A DNA stretch of 64,000 nt from Streptomyces sp. Ncost-T10-10d (GTDB taxonomy: Bacteria > Actinomycetota > Actinomycetes > Streptomycetales > Streptomycetaceae), in contig NZ_FMDF01000103.1 in assembly GCF_900091955.1 (NCBI RefSeq), positions 1 to 64,000 of the forward strand, given 5' to 3'. Within the stretch, counting starts at the first letter, position 1; every line of letters begins with the position of its first letter. Shown piece by piece: positions 1 to 9,186 of the stretch. A program made the translations under genes and the position numbers. The notes beneath the pieces are model-generated. The model ran no database searches. It was given only the letters and a program-made list of their open reading frames with translations, and was not told the origin of the DNA.

Positions 1-511
1 CGGCCGCCCGCGTCAGGCCCTGGTCGGCGAGCATGGCTGCGAGGCCGCCCGCGTAGCCCTGACCGACGGCGCGGACCTTCCAGGCGCCCTGGCGGCGGTA
101 GAGCTCCAGGGCGGTGACGGCGGACTCGGTGTCCAGGCCGGTGAGGGTGAAGGTGGCGATCTCGCTGCCTTCGAGCCCGGTGACGGCGACGAACGGTGAG
201 GCGACCGCGCCGAACCGGACCGGTCCGCCGACGCCCGTGGGCAGGGCCAGCAGCACGGTGACCCGGTGCACCGAAGCCGGCAGGGCGTCGAGGTCCACGG
301 CGAGCCGGTGTTCGGCGGCTGCCTGTCGGGACACCTCGAGCCCGGGCAGCTGTGGCGATCCCGGGTGGGCGACCCACTCGGTGCCGTGCACGGTGCCGTC
401 CTCGTCGCCGAGCGTGGCACCGGCCACGATGGGCGTGCCGGCCGATACCCGGATCTCCAGACGGGTCTGGGGCAAGGTGTGGTTCTGCCCCCGGACCAGC
501 TCGGCCGTCAT
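1..511 (-). CDS. TerD-family protein (partial, cut by window start)
   Basis: The first 170 residues are visible and the C-terminus lies outside the window. The reading frame opens at ATG (509-511, complement) after a purine-rich GAGGGGACAGG ribosome site. The sequence runs through a TerD-type beta-sandwich: an N-terminal RGQNHTLP segment, a middle LDALPASVHRVTVLLALP strand region, and a C-terminal ALELYRRQGAWKVRAVGQGY stretch, which is characteristic of TerD domains. These proteins bind calcium and are tied to tellurite and stress resistance, usually in multi-gene clusters. A second TerD gene follows upstream in the same direction (641-1219), which supports the call. The exact role is not known. 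Confidence 0.75.
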   Translation of the reverse strand, partial: MTAELVRGQNHTLPQTRLEIRVSAGTPIVAGATLGDEDGTVHGTEWVAHPGSPQLPGLEVSRQAAAEHRLAVDLDALPASVHRVTVLLALPTGVGGPVRFGAVASPFVAVTGLEGSEIATFTLTGLDTESAVTALELYRRQGAWKVRAVGQGYAGGLAAMLADQGLTRAA

Positions 512-640
512 TGCCCTGTCCCCTCGATGAGTTGCTGCTGCGTGGTGTGGTGTCGTGCGGTGCGATGTGGTGCAGCTCCCGGCGGCCGATGCCTCCGGGA
601 GCTGCGCGTACCGATATCGACCGGCTGGTCCGACCGTGCC

Positions 641-1219
641 TTACAGGTGCGGCAGGATCGCCGGCATCAGGTCCTGGAAGGTGCGGCCGTTGGCCGGGTT
701 GCCGAGGGCGGTCATCTGCCACCCGTTCCCCGAACGGTGCACCTTCGCCATGATCTGGGCCGTGTACTGCCCGCCGCCGTCCAGCGTGTAGCGGGCCAGC
801 TCCTGGCCGTTGGTCTCGTCGACGATGCGACAGAAGGCGTTCTGCACCTCCTGGAACGTCTGGCCGGTGAAGGAGTTCACCGTGAAGACGATTTGGTCGA
901 TGTGGACCGGCACCCGCTGCAGATCGACGAGGATCGCCTCGTCGTCGCCGCCCGAACCGGCGCCGCCGACCAGGTTGTCCCCGGTGTGCTTGACCGAGCC
1001 GTCGTCACTGACGAGGTGACGGAAGAAGACCACGTCGACCGGCTGCTTGTCGGCGAACAGCACCGCCGAAGCATCGAGGTCGATCTCCCTCGTACGTGAA
1101 CCGAACAGACCACGGCGCGGCGCCGCCTGCCAGCCGAGCCCCATCCGTACCGCGGTCAGGGTCCCCCCGTCGCTCTTCTGCAGGCTGATGGCCTGACCCT
1201 TGGTCATATTGACCGTCAC
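641..1219 (-). CDS. TerD-family stress-response protein
   Basis: The protein is 192 residues, the usual size of a single-domain TerD protein. I chose the GTG at 1217-1219 because AGAGGGGAC lies just upstream and the protein then begins MTVNMTKGQAISLQK, the standard TerD opening. A longer in-frame start at 1282 has no ribosome site. Typical segments are GLGWQAAP, EIDLDASAVLF, the acidic GGDDEAILVDL likely to bind calcium, and FQEVQNAFCRIVD. It is probably a cytoplasmic or membrane-associated calcium-binding stress protein. It is oriented with the partial TerD gene 129 bases downstream, so the two may be co-transcribed. Confidence 0.9.
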   Translation of the reverse strand: MTVNMTKGQAISLQKSDGGTLTAVRMGLGWQAAPRRGLFGSRTREIDLDASAVLFADKQPVDVVFFRHLVSDDGSVKHTGDNLVGGAGSGGDDEAILVDLQRVPVHIDQIVFTVNSFTGQTFQEVQNAFCRIVDETNGQELARYTLDGGGQYTAQIMAKVHRSGNGWQMTALGNPANGRTFQDLMPAILPHL

Positions 1220-1350
1220 GCGCTGTCCCCTCTCCGCTTGCCCCGCAACCGTCCGTGTGCGGTTTTCCAGCACCCTACGCATTCACACCGCACGTGTGGC
1301 CGCTTGGGGCCTTTTTGTGTCGGTCCTGCAACACACCGGGGGCGACGGCG

Positions 1351-3471
1351 TCAGGCAAGGCCCGCCTCCCGCATCTGACGCAACTCCTTCTTCAACTCAC
1401 CGACCTCGTCGCGCAGTCGGGCCGCCACTTCGAACTGCAGGTCAGCGGCGGCTGCCCGCATCCGGTCGGTCATCTCCTCGATGATTCCGGCGAGTTCGGT
1501 GGCGGGCCGGTCGGTGACCAACGCGCCGTTGCCCCCGGCCTTCTTGGAGCCTGCCGCCTTGACGCCCAGCGTGGGGACGGGAGCCTTGGCACCCTTCGTC
1601 TGGCGGTAACCGGTGCCGAGCAGCTGCTCGGTGTCGACCTCCTCGCGGGCGATCGTCGCAACGATGTCATTGATCTTCTTGCGCAGCGGCTGCGGGTCGA
1701 GGCCGCGCTCGGTGTTGTAGGCGATCTGCTTCTCGCGACGGCGATTGGTCTCGTCGATGGCCTGCGCCATCGCCGGGGTGATCTTGTCCGCGTACATATG
1801 GACCTGCCCCGACACATTACGGGCGGCGCGCCCGATGGTCTGGATCAGGGACGTCCCCGAGCGCAGGAAGCCCTGCTTGTCCGCGTCGAGGATGGCGACC
1901 AGCGACACCTCGGGCAGGTCGAGGCCCTCGCGCAGGAGGTTGATGCCGACCAGCACGTCGTACTCACCGGAGCGCAGCTCGCGCAGGAGCTCGATGCGGC
2001 GCAGGGTGTCGACGTCGCTGTGCAGATAGCGGACCTGGATGCCGAGCTCGAGGAAGTAGTCGGTGAGGTCCTCGGCCATCTTCTTGGTGAGGGTGGTCAC
2101 CAGGACCCGCTCGTCCTTCTCGGCGCGCGTGCGGATCTCGTGCACCAGGTCGTCGATCTGGCCCTCGGTGGGCTTGACGACGACCTCCGGGTCGACGAGG
2201 CCGGTGGGGCGGATGATCTGCTCCACGAAGCCGTCGCCCCTGGAGAGCTCGTACTTCCCGGGTGTGGCGGAGAGATAGACGGTCTGGTTGATCCGGCTCA
2301 GGAACTCCTCCCACTTCAGCGGACGGTTGTCGAGCGCGGAGGGGAGCCGGAATCCGTGGTCGACGAGGGTCCGCTTGCGGGAGGCGTCGCCCTCGTACAT
2401 GGCACCGATCTGCGGCACGGTGACATGCGACTCGTCGAGGACGAGGAGGAAGTCCTCGGGGAAGTAGTCGAGGAGGGTGTTGGGGGCGGTGCCGGGTGAG
2501 CGGCCGTCGAAGTGCATGGAGTAGTTCTCGACGCCGGAGCAGGTGCCGATCTGCCGGAGCATCTCGATGTCGTACGTGGTGCGCATCCTCAGCCGCTGGG
2601 CCTCCAGCATCTTGCCCTGCTTCTCCAGCTCGGCGAGGCGCTGTTCCAGCTCCTGCTCGATGCCGTTGACCGCCTTCTCCATGCGCTCGGGGCCTGCGAC
2701 GTAGTGGCTGGCCGGGAAGACGTGGAGGGACTGGTCCTCACTGATGACCTCGCCGGTGAGCGGGTGGAGGGTGGAGAGCGCCTCGATCTCGTCGCCGAAC
2801 ATCTCGATTCGGACGGCGAGCTCCTCGTAGACCGGGAAGATCTCGATGGTGTCGCCGCGGACGCGGAAGGTGCCGCGGGTGAACGCCAGGTCGTTGCGGC
2901 TGTACTGGATCTCGACGAAGCGGCGCAGCAGCTGGTCGCGGTCGATCTCGTCGCCCACCTTGAGCTGGACCATCCGGTCCACGTACTCCTGGGGCGTACC
3001 GAGGCCGTAGATGCAGGAGACGGAGGCGACCACGACGACATCGCGCCGGGTGAGCAGCGAATTCGTCGCGGAGTGGCGCAGCCGCTCGACCTCCTCGTTG
3101 ATCGAGGAGTCCTTCTCGATGTAGGTGTCCGACTGCGGGACGTACGCCTCGGGCTGGTAGTAGTCGTAGTACGAGACGAAGTACTCGACGGCGTTGTTCG
3201 GCAGCAGCTCGCGGAACTCGTTCGCCAACTGGGCGGCGAGCGTCTTGTTCGGCGCCATGACGAGGGTGGGGCGCTGCAGTTTTTCGATCATCCAGGCGGT
3301 GGTCGCCGACTTTCCGGTGCCGGTCGCGCCGAGCAGGACGACATCCTTCTCATCCGCACGGATGCGCCGCTCCAGATCGGCGATGGCCGCGGGCTGGTCG
3401 CCGCTGGGCTGGTAGGGACTGACGACCTCGAAAGGCGCCACCGAACGTTCGATCTTCGAAACGGGCCGCAT
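1351..3471 (-). CDS. uvrB: UvrABC system protein B (excinuclease subunit B)
   Basis: UvrB is the damage-verifying helicase of nucleotide excision repair; it is loaded by UvrA and then recruits UvrC. The 706-residue protein is full length. It shows Walker A GATGTGKS near residues 48-55, the beta-hairpin region with [12 protein letters not shown], helicase motifs DESHVT, YLSATPG and [10 protein letters not shown], and a C-terminal UVR domain (about 665-700) ending [14 protein letters not shown]. The start is the ATG giving [14 protein letters not shown]. No Shine-Dalgarno precedes it; a damage-type promoter ends 7 bases upstream (3478-3500), so the mRNA is probably leaderless. A weak inverted repeat, GTGCGGT/ACCGCAC, lies downstream at 1257-1293. 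Confidence 0.97.
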   Translation of the reverse strand: MRPVSKIERSVAPFEVVSPYQPSGDQPAAIADLERRIRADEKDVVLLGATGTGKSATTAWMIEKLQRPTLVMAPNKTLAAQLANEFRELLPNNAVEYFVSYYDYYQPEAYVPQSDTYIEKDSSINEEVERLRHSATNSLLTRRDVVVVASVSCIYGLGTPQEYVDRMVQLKVGDEIDRDQLLRRFVEIQYSRNDLAFTRGTFRVRGDTIEIFPVYEELAVRIEMFGDEIEALSTLHPLTGEVISEDQSLHVFPASHYVAGPERMEKAVNGIEQELEQRLAELEKQGKMLEAQRLRMRTTYDIEMLRQIGTCSGVENYSMHFDGRSPGTAPNTLLDYFPEDFLLVLDESHVTVPQIGAMYEGDASRKRTLVDHGFRLPSALDNRPLKWEEFLSRINQTVYLSATPGKYELSRGDGFVEQIIRPTGLVDPEVVVKPTEGQIDDLVHEIRTRAEKDERVLVTTLTKKMAEDLTDYFLELGIQVRYLHSDVDTLRRIELLRELRSGEYDVLVGINLLREGLDLPEVSLVAILDADKQGFLRSGTSLIQTIGRAARNVSGQVHMYADKITPAMAQAIDETNRRREKQIAYNTERGLDPQPLRKKINDIVATIAREEVDTEQLLGTGYRQTKGAKAPVPTLGVKAAGSKKAGGNGALVTDRPATELAGIIEEMTDRMRAAAADLQFEVAARLRDEVGELKKELRQMREAGLA

Positions 3472-3477
3472 GCAACC

Positions 3478-3500
3478 ACCGTACGACCCACCGCTGACAA
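3478..3500 (-). promoter_or_regulatory. RecA-independent DNA-damage promoter of uvrB
   Basis: Reading the complement, TTGTCAGCG is followed by exactly eight bases and TACGGT. This fits the actinobacterial RecA-independent damage promoter consensus tTGTCRgtg-N8-TAnnnT, which is bound by the PafBC activator in mycobacteria. The start codon falls about 7 bases after the -10 box, which predicts a leaderless transcript. The element is nearly identical to the one upstream of ogt. Confidence 0.75.
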
Positions 3501-3533
3501 CCGGGCCGGGTCGGCCGCAGTGCCGGGCCGAGG

Positions 3534-4421
3534 TCACCATTCTCCCGGCGGCGCGGGATCGCGCGGCCGGGAGTGGAACGACGCCGGGTCGGCATGTGTT
3601 CCGAATCGCGGGACCTGCCTCTGGGCCGGGATTCCGGGTGGCCGTCCGGCCCCGTTCATGGCCCTGGGGTCGTCCCAGTCCGGGCTGCCCATCACCATCA
3701 GGGGGTCGAACATCACGACCACCGCGGCAAGGATCAGGAAGCAGCCGGGGCCGATCATCAGTGGCAGGAGGGGGGCGGCCCGGCCGCCGGCCGAAGCCGG
3801 GCCGGCGAGGGCGCCGGGGTGCAGATGGACGCTCAGCGCGGCCATGCCCGTGTAGTGCATGCCGCTCACCGCGACGCCCATCACGACGCTGGCGCCGAGA
3901 CTGGGCAGAAAGCCATGGATGGAGACGGCCGCCCAGAGTGCGGTCGTGGCGGCCACCACGGCTATGACGACGGAGAGGGCCACGGTGAACGTGTCGTACT
4001 CGAACTGTCCCTCAAGACGCATTCCGGCCATGCCCAGGTAGTGCATGGTGGCCACGCCCAGCCCGGTGATGGTGCCGCCCGTCACCATCGCCATACGGGT
4101 GGCACCCCGGTACCCGACGATGAAGATCCCGATGGCGACCATGCCGATCGCGACGGCGAGGCTGGCGAAGGTGATCGGCTTGTCGTAGCTGATGGTCACC
4201 CCCTCGACGGAGAAGCCGATCATCGCGATGAAGTGCATCGTCCAGATGCCGGAGCCTATGGATGTCGCGCCGAGGGCCAGCCAGCCGGCCTTGAAGGAAC
4301 GCTCGGTGCGCAGCGAACGGCTCGTACATCGCAGCCCGAGGGCCGCACCGAGGCAGGCCATGAGGAAGGCCGCGACAGGCGTCACCGCTCCGTAGCTGAA
4401 ACCGTCGATGGTGCCCTGCAT
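3534..4421 (-). CDS. MHYT-domain integral membrane sensor protein
   Basis: The 295-residue protein has about seven membrane segments. It carries three copies of the MHYT signature, WTMHFIAM (near 60), TMHYLGM (near 125) and GMHYTGM (near 187), each at a helix end and spaced about 65 residues apart. The MHYT domain is proposed to bind copper and sense a diatomic gas or redox state, usually fused to a signalling output. Here no output domain is present, only a 60-residue polar proline-rich tail. The start is the ATG giving [11 protein letters not shown]. The gene is divergent from the glycerophosphodiesterase gene, with about 215 bases between them. Confidence 0.88.
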   Translation of the reverse strand: MQGTIDGFSYGAVTPVAAFLMACLGAALGLRCTSRSLRTERSFKAGWLALGATSIGSGIWTMHFIAMIGFSVEGVTISYDKPITFASLAVAIGMVAIGIFIVGYRGATRMAMVTGGTITGLGVATMHYLGMAGMRLEGQFEYDTFTVALSVVIAVVAATTALWAAVSIHGFLPSLGASVVMGVAVSGMHYTGMAALSVHLHPGALAGPASAGGRAAPLLPLMIGPGCFLILAAVVVMFDPLMVMGSPDWDDPRAMNGAGRPPGIPAQRQVPRFGTHADPASFHSRPRDPAPPGEW

Positions 4422-4636
4422 GCTCGTACGCCCTTCGCGGAAGCCCGGGTTCGGGGGTGACCCCAAGACGCGAGGCCCGGCAGACAAACAGAAGAGCAGC
4501 ATTTTATCGACAGGGAAAGCGGCCCGTGACCCGGTCTCCGGAGCGGCGTTCACGTTGTGGCCATCCTTCGCCTGTCCCTCGTTGGGGGGCGGCTGTCACT
4601 CTCGGCCCGTCCGTAACTCTGACGCAAGGAGTACAC

Positions 4637-5587
4637 GTGTACGCACGCACCGCAACCGCCGCCGTCGCTGCCGCCGCCCTCGTGGGCGCCGGCGCGCTGC
4701 TGATGTCGACCGCCGGTACGCAGACCACTGGCAGGGGCACGGCCACGGCCGGGCACACGAGCACGGGCACGAGCATCCGGACCGTGAGCGCCCGGACCGC
4801 GGACGCGAAGCCGGTCGCCCCGGTCGTCCTCGCCCACCGGGGCGCTTCGGCCTATGCGCCGGAGAACACCCTGGCCGCGGTCGACAAGGCCGATGCGCTC
4901 GGCTTCGACTGGGTGGAGAACGATGTCCAGTTCACCAAGGACGGTGTGCTGGTGGTCGTCCACGACACCGACCTGAAGCGGACCACCGACGTCGAGGAGG
5001 TCTTCCCGGACCGTGCCCCGTGGGCGGTCAAGGACTTCACGGCCGCCGAGATCGCCCGGCTGGACGCGGGCAGCTGGTTCGGTCCGCAGTTCGCCGGGAC
5101 CCGGGTGCCCACCCTCAAGCAGTATCTGGACCGGATCGAGCGGAACCACCAGAAGCTGCTGCTGGAGATCAAGAGCCCGGAGATCTACCCGGGCATCGAG
5201 AAGGAGACCCTGCGGGTGCTGAGCCGGAAGGGGTGGCTCGACCGCGACCACGTCAAGAACAGGCTCGTCATCCAGAGCTTCGGCGCGGACAGCGTGAAGA
5301 AGGTGCACCAGCAGCGTCCGGACGTCACGACCGGCTTCCTCGGCACCCCCGCAGTGGCCGATCTGCCCTCGTACGCAGCGTTCACCGACCAGATCAACCC
5401 CTCGTACACGTCGATCTCCGCCGACTACGTGACGGCAGTACATGCGCTGAAGGGCGCACACGGCAAGAAGCTCCGGGTCAACACCTGGACGGTCAACGAC
5501 GCAGCGACCGCGGCGAAGGTGGCGGGCTTCGGCGTCGACGGAATCATCACCAACACCCCCGATGTGGTGCGCGAGGCCACGGGCTGA
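4637..5587 (+). CDS. Secreted glycerophosphodiester phosphodiesterase
   Basis: The enzyme hydrolyses glycerophosphodiesters to glycerol-3-phosphate and an alcohol, probably outside the cell to scavenge phosphate and carbon. I chose the GTG at 4637 because AAGGAG sits five bases upstream; the protein is then 316 residues with an N-terminal signal peptide (YARTATAAVAAAALVGAGA). The GDPD barrel starts near residue 63 with the catalytic HRGA and PENTLAA, then VENDVQFTKDG and VVHDTDLKRTT, and ends with VNTWTVND and DGIITNTPD. It is followed after 59 bases by ogt, which has its own promoter. Confidence 0.93.
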   Translation: MYARTATAAVAAAALVGAGALLMSTAGTQTTGRGTATAGHTSTGTSIRTVSARTADAKPVAPVVLAHRGASAYAPENTLAAVDKADALGFDWVENDVQFTKDGVLVVVHDTDLKRTTDVEEVFPDRAPWAVKDFTAAEIARLDAGSWFGPQFAGTRVPTLKQYLDRIERNHQKLLLEIKSPEIYPGIEKETLRVLSRKGWLDRDHVKNRLVIQSFGADSVKKVHQQRPDVTTGFLGTPAVADLPSYAAFTDQINPSYTSISADYVTAVHALKGAHGKKLRVNTWTVNDAATAAKVAGFGVDGIITNTPDVVREATG

Positions 5588-5616
5588 CGGCTCGGGCGCC
5601 CCGTTGCCGCGGCCCG

Positions 5617-5639
5617 TTGTCAGTGGCCGGTCGTACGGT
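5617..5639 (+). promoter_or_regulatory. RecA-independent DNA-damage promoter of ogt
   Basis: TTGTCAGTG, eight bases (GCCGGTCG) and TACGGT match the tTGTCRgtg-N8-TAnnnT motif exactly. The ATG of ogt begins eight bases after the -10 box and no Shine-Dalgarno is present, so a leaderless mRNA is expected. The match to the uvrB promoter extends through TACGGTGGTT. Confidence 0.78.
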
Positions 5640-5646
5640 GGTTCCC

Positions 5647-6189
5647 ATGAACAGCAACGGGGTTGTCGAGTGGGCCGTCGTCGAGAGCGACATCGGCCCG
5701 CTGCTGCTTGCCGCGACCGACGCGGGACTGGTGAGCGTGGTCTTCCACGCCTGTCCCGAGGTGCGGGAGAAGGCGGTCGGGCAGTTGCGGTCGCGACTCG
5801 GCGCGGAGCCGGTGGAGAATCCCGGCTCCGCACGGCTCGCCGAGCCGATACGCCAGCTCGCGGCGTATTTCGCGGGCTCGTTGCGGGAGTTCTCCCTCGA
5901 CCTGGACTGGTCGCTGACCTCCGGCTTCAACCGCCAGGTGCTCCGCGAGCTGGCGGCCGGGGTGCCGTACGGGGCGGTCGTCGGATACGGGGACCTCGCC
6001 GAGCGCGTGGGGCAGCCGACGGCGGCTCAGGCGGTCGGGGCTGCCATGGGGTCCAATCCGCTGCCCGTGGTGGTGGCGTGCCATCGGGTGGTGGAGAGCG
6101 ACGGCGGACTCGGCGGGTTCGGCGGTGGCCTCGAAACCAAGCGGAAGCTGCTGGCTCTGGAGGGCGTGCTCCCCCAGCCGCTGTTCTGA
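5647..6189 (+). CDS. ogt: Methylated-DNA--protein-cysteine methyltransferase
   Basis: This suicide repair protein transfers the alkyl group from O6-alkylguanine in DNA to its own cysteine. The 180-residue length suits an Ogt-type protein. The C-terminal domain has the DNA-binding helix GAAMGSNPLPVV and the active-site CHRVV near residue 140, followed by GGFGGGLETKRKLLALEG. The residue before the acceptor cysteine is alanine (ACHRV) where the family normally has proline (PCHRV). The N-terminal domain lacks the zinc-binding residues of Ada. Its damage-type promoter fits the repair role. Confidence 0.93.
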   Translation: MNSNGVVEWAVVESDIGPLLLAATDAGLVSVVFHACPEVREKAVGQLRSRLGAEPVENPGSARLAEPIRQLAAYFAGSLREFSLDLDWSLTSGFNRQVLRELAAGVPYGAVVGYGDLAERVGQPTAAQAVGAAMGSNPLPVVVACHRVVESDGGLGGFGGGLETKRKLLALEGVLPQPLF

Positions 6190-6310
6190 GCCGGTCGTGG
6201 AGACCGGGCTCCCCGCACCGGGGCACCGGGTCCGGTGCGCGGTCCGTGCGTGGTCCGTGCCCTGACGAGACCCGGTTTCGCACCTGTGTACGGGCTGGCA
6301 CACTGCGTCA

Positions 6311-7675
6311 GTGACCAACAACCTCGATGCACCTGACACCCCCACCGGGCCCGGCCACCCCGCCGGCCGGGTCACGGCGGCCGAGCTGCCCGGATTGCGG
6401 CGCAGAACGTCCGCAGTGCTCATAGCCAGCCAGATACTCGGCGGCCTCGGCGTGCCCATCGGTATCGCCCTGGCCCCGGTCCTGGCCACGGAGGTGAGCG
6501 GCTCCGAGGCACTGTCCGGTCTGGCCCCGACCGCGTCGGTGACAGGTACCGCGCTGCTCTCGCTGCCGCTGGCCGCGCTGATGACCTCGCGCGGCCGGCG
6601 CCCCGGTCTCGTCCTGGCGTATCTGATCGGTGCACTCGGCGCGGGGTTCGTGGTACTGGCCACCGTCGTGGAGAGCTTCCCGCTGTTGCTGCTCGGCATG
6701 GCCGCGTTCGGTGCCGGTTCCTCGGCCAATCTGCAGGCCCGGTTCGCCGCCGCGGATCTGGTCGAGCCCGACCGGCGCGGCCGGGCGATCTCCACTGTCA
6801 TCTGGGCCACGACGATCGGTTCGGTTCTGGGGCCGAACATCGCGGCCCCGGTGGGGCGGGTCTTCCGCGGCACCGCGATATCGGAGAAGGCGGGGCCGTT
6901 CTTCTTCGCGGCCGGGATCTTCCTGCTGGCCGCCGTGGTGGTCGGGGTGCTGCTGCGGCCGGACCCGCTGCTCACCGCACGGGCGCTGGCGCCGCAGGAC
7001 AACGAGTCCCCCGCAGGCCGATCGCTGCGTGCCGGTGTCGCAGCGGTCCGGGCGTCCCCGATGGCGCGGCTGGCGCTGGTGACGGTGGCTGTCTCACACA
7101 CCGCGATGGTCTCGATCATGGTGATGACCCCGGTCGATCTGGGTCATCACGGCGCCGGACTCCAACTGATCGGCCTGGTCATCAGCGGCCACATCGCGGG
7201 TATGTACGCGTTCTCCCCGGTGATGGGCTGGCTGTCCGACCGGTTCGGCCGGCTCGCCGTGATCGGTCTGGCGGTCGGGCTGCTCTCCTGCGCCGCACTG
7301 CTGGCCGGCACCGCGGGCCCCAGCCACGGTCAGACGGCGGCAGGCCTGTTCCTGCTCGGGCTCGGCTGGTCGGCCGGGCTGGTCGCCGGTTCGGCGCTGC
7401 TCACCGACTCCGTACCGCAGCCCGCCCGCGCCGCCGTGCAGGGTCTGTCGGACCTGACCATGAACACGGCGGCGGGCATCGGCGGTGCGATCGCCGGAGT
7501 GATCGTCGCCAGGGCGGGCTACGGCTGGCTGAACGCAGTCGGAGCATGTCTGCTGCTGCCGATGGCGGCGCTGGCACTGCGCCGGGCGCTCGCCCGGCCG
7601 ACCGCGCCCGTTGCGCCCGCCTCGCCCGACGCAGCCGGCACACCTGCACCCACGGCACCCGCCTCCGACCTCTGA
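6311..7675 (+). CDS. Major facilitator superfamily transporter
   Basis: The 454-residue protein has 12 predicted membrane helices in two halves. The signature loop between helices 2 and 3 is MTSRGRRPGLVLAY, and the equivalent second-half loop is WLSDRFGRLAVIG. The long cytoplasmic loop near residues 225-245 is polar, and the C-terminus is a proline/alanine-rich tail. This type is usually a drug or metabolite exporter, but the substrate cannot be told from sequence. The start is GTG with no clear ribosome site. The stop codon lies inside a palindrome shared with the converging cupin gene. Confidence 0.88.
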   Translation: MTNNLDAPDTPTGPGHPAGRVTAAELPGLRRRTSAVLIASQILGGLGVPIGIALAPVLATEVSGSEALSGLAPTASVTGTALLSLPLAALMTSRGRRPGLVLAYLIGALGAGFVVLATVVESFPLLLLGMAAFGAGSSANLQARFAAADLVEPDRRGRAISTVIWATTIGSVLGPNIAAPVGRVFRGTAISEKAGPFFFAAGIFLLAAVVVGVLLRPDPLLTARALAPQDNESPAGRSLRAGVAAVRASPMARLALVTVAVSHTAMVSIMVMTPVDLGHHGAGLQLIGLVISGHIAGMYAFSPVMGWLSDRFGRLAVIGLAVGLLSCAALLAGTAGPSHGQTAAGLFLLGLGWSAGLVAGSALLTDSVPQPARAAVQGLSDLTMNTAAGIGGAIAGVIVARAGYGWLNAVGACLLLPMAALALRRALARPTAPVAPASPDAAGTPAPTAPASDL

Positions 7676-7686
7676 AATTTCAGAGG
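7669..7686. terminator. Perfect 18-bp palindrome holding both stop codons of a convergent gene pair
   Basis: CCTCTGAAATTTCAGAGG reads the same on both strands. The TGA at 7673-7675 ends the MFS gene and the complement of TCA at 7680-7682 ends the cupin gene, leaving four bases between the stops. It may act as a small bidirectional transcription end or as a binding site; its A/T-rich centre leaves little loop for a strong hairpin. Confidence 0.45.
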
Positions 7687-8042
7687 CTGATGTGGTAGGC
7701 CTTGCGCAACGTCTCGTGCACGGTCCACGTCGTTCGGTCGCCCTCGCGCAGCACGCAGGCGTCACCCGGCCCGACCTCCAGCGTCGCCCCGCCCTCGACC
7801 GCCACGGTCGCGCGCCCGCTGACGACCACGAACAGCTCGTTGGCCTCCGTGTCGGTGACCACGCCCGGCGTGATCTGCCAGATCCCGCGCAGCTGCTTGC
7901 CGTCGGGCGACTCCCAGAGCACCTTGCCGGTCACCGCGGGCTCGCCCGAGACGATCTGTGCGGGGTCGAGTGGTTCCGGTTCGAGCTCGGCGTCCGGAAT
8001 GTGTACGGCGAACGAGGCGGGAGTTTGATCAAGTGTGGTCAT
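7680..8042 (-). CDS. Cupin-domain protein (ureidoglycine-aminohydrolase-like cupin)
   Basis: A single small cupin of 120 residues. The core runs GIWQITPGVV, the EANELFVVVSGRATV segment equivalent to cupin motif 1, and LEVGPGDACVLREGDRTTWTVHE for motif 2. This arrangement matches the short cupins that resemble the C-terminal domain of ureidoglycine aminohydrolase. Motif 1 lacks the usual paired histidines, so metal binding and catalysis are uncertain. It converges with the MFS gene. Confidence 0.82.
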   Translation of the reverse strand: MTTLDQTPASFAVHIPDAELEPEPLDPAQIVSGEPAVTGKVLWESPDGKQLRGIWQITPGVVTDTEANELFVVVSGRATVAVEGGATLEVGPGDACVLREGDRTTWTVHETLRKAYHISL

Positions 8043-8175
8043 GGCCGGTCACCCTAGCGACCGCTTCGAGGCGACTCGACACCAGGACCGGGAGAACATG
8101 CGGAGGGGACGGGTGATTCGGCCGGTGTCCCGGCCGCACGTTTGAGGTCGATGCGCCCGCGACAGGGATGTGGAC

Positions 8176-9186
8176 ATGTCACTGAATGCGTCGCACAGCG
8201 CACACTCCTACACCCCCGCCCTCTCCACCGAGGTACAGGCGGCCCTCGCCACGCACCACCCCGTCGTGGCTCTGGAGTCGACGATCATCGCCCATGGTCT
8301 GCCACGCCCCCGCAATCTGCAGGTCGCCGAGGAACTCGAAGGGCTCGTCTGTTCTGCGGGCGCCGTGCCCGCCACGATCGCCGTACTGGACGGACGGGCC
8401 CACATCGGTCTGGACAAGGCCCAGTTGGAGCGGGTCGCCGCGGACCCGGCGATGCGGAAGCTGGGGCACCGGGACCTCGCACCGGCTCTGGCGACGGGTG
8501 CGAGCGGGGCGACGACCGTGTCCGCGACGGCATTCCTGGCCGCACACGCGGGCCTGCGCATCTTCGCGACCGGCGGCCTCGGCGGCGTACACCGGGAGTG
8601 GACCCGGACCCAGGACGAGTCCGCGGACCTCCGGCTCCTCGCGCGCACCGGCATCACCGTGGTGTGCGCGGGGGTGAAGTCGATCCTGGACGTTCCGGCC
8701 ACGCTGCAGCGCCTGGAGACGCTCGGCGTCGGAGTCCTCGGTTACGGCACCGACCGCTTCCCCGGCTTCTACCTGAACAGTTCGGGCGAACCGGTCGACT
8801 GGACGGTGCGGACGCCCGAGGAGGTCGCGGCGGTGATGCGGGCCCAAGACTCGCTCGGCGGTCCCGGCTCCGCGCTGATCGTCGCCAACCCCGTATCCGT
8901 GGAGCACCAGTTGGATCCCGCACTCCACGATCGTGTGCTGGCCGAGGCCCTCGCCGCATGCCGGGAGCGCGGCATCGTGGGTCAGGCCGTCACACCGTTC
9001 CTGCTGGACCGGCTGATGCGGGGAACCGGGGGCGCTTCGCTGGAGGCCAATCTGACGGCCGTACGCGGAAACGTAACGCTTGCCGCGCGGATCTCCGGCG
9101 CATGGGCCGCCGCCGCACAGGAGACAGCAGCGCACCCGGACGCGCAGGACACGGCATCGCACCGGAACCCGGCGGCCGGCCGATGA
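8176..9186 (+). CDS. psuG: Pseudouridine-5'-phosphate glycosidase
   Basis: PsuG breaks the C-C glycosidic bond of pseudouridine 5'-phosphate to give uracil and ribose 5-phosphate. The 336-residue protein shows the family hallmarks ALESTIIAHGLPRP, VPATIAVLDGR, the GLGGVHR loop, CAGVKSILDVPATLQRLET and a manganese-binding ANPVSVEHQ segment, ending with LTAVRGNVTLAARI. I prefer the ATG at 8176, seven bases after GACAGGGA, over the GTG at 8170. It overlaps the next gene by ATGA at 9183-9186, so the two are translationally coupled, and together they form a complete pseudouridine catabolic pair. Confidence 0.93.
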   Translation: MSLNASHSAHSYTPALSTEVQAALATHHPVVALESTIIAHGLPRPRNLQVAEELEGLVCSAGAVPATIAVLDGRAHIGLDKAQLERVAADPAMRKLGHRDLAPALATGASGATTVSATAFLAAHAGLRIFATGGLGGVHREWTRTQDESADLRLLARTGITVVCAGVKSILDVPATLQRLETLGVGVLGYGTDRFPGFYLNSSGEPVDWTVRTPEEVAAVMRAQDSLGGPGSALIVANPVSVEHQLDPALHDRVLAEALAACRERGIVGQAVTPFLLDRLMRGTGGASLEANLTAVRGNVTLAARISGAWAAAAQETAAHPDAQDTASHRNPAAGR

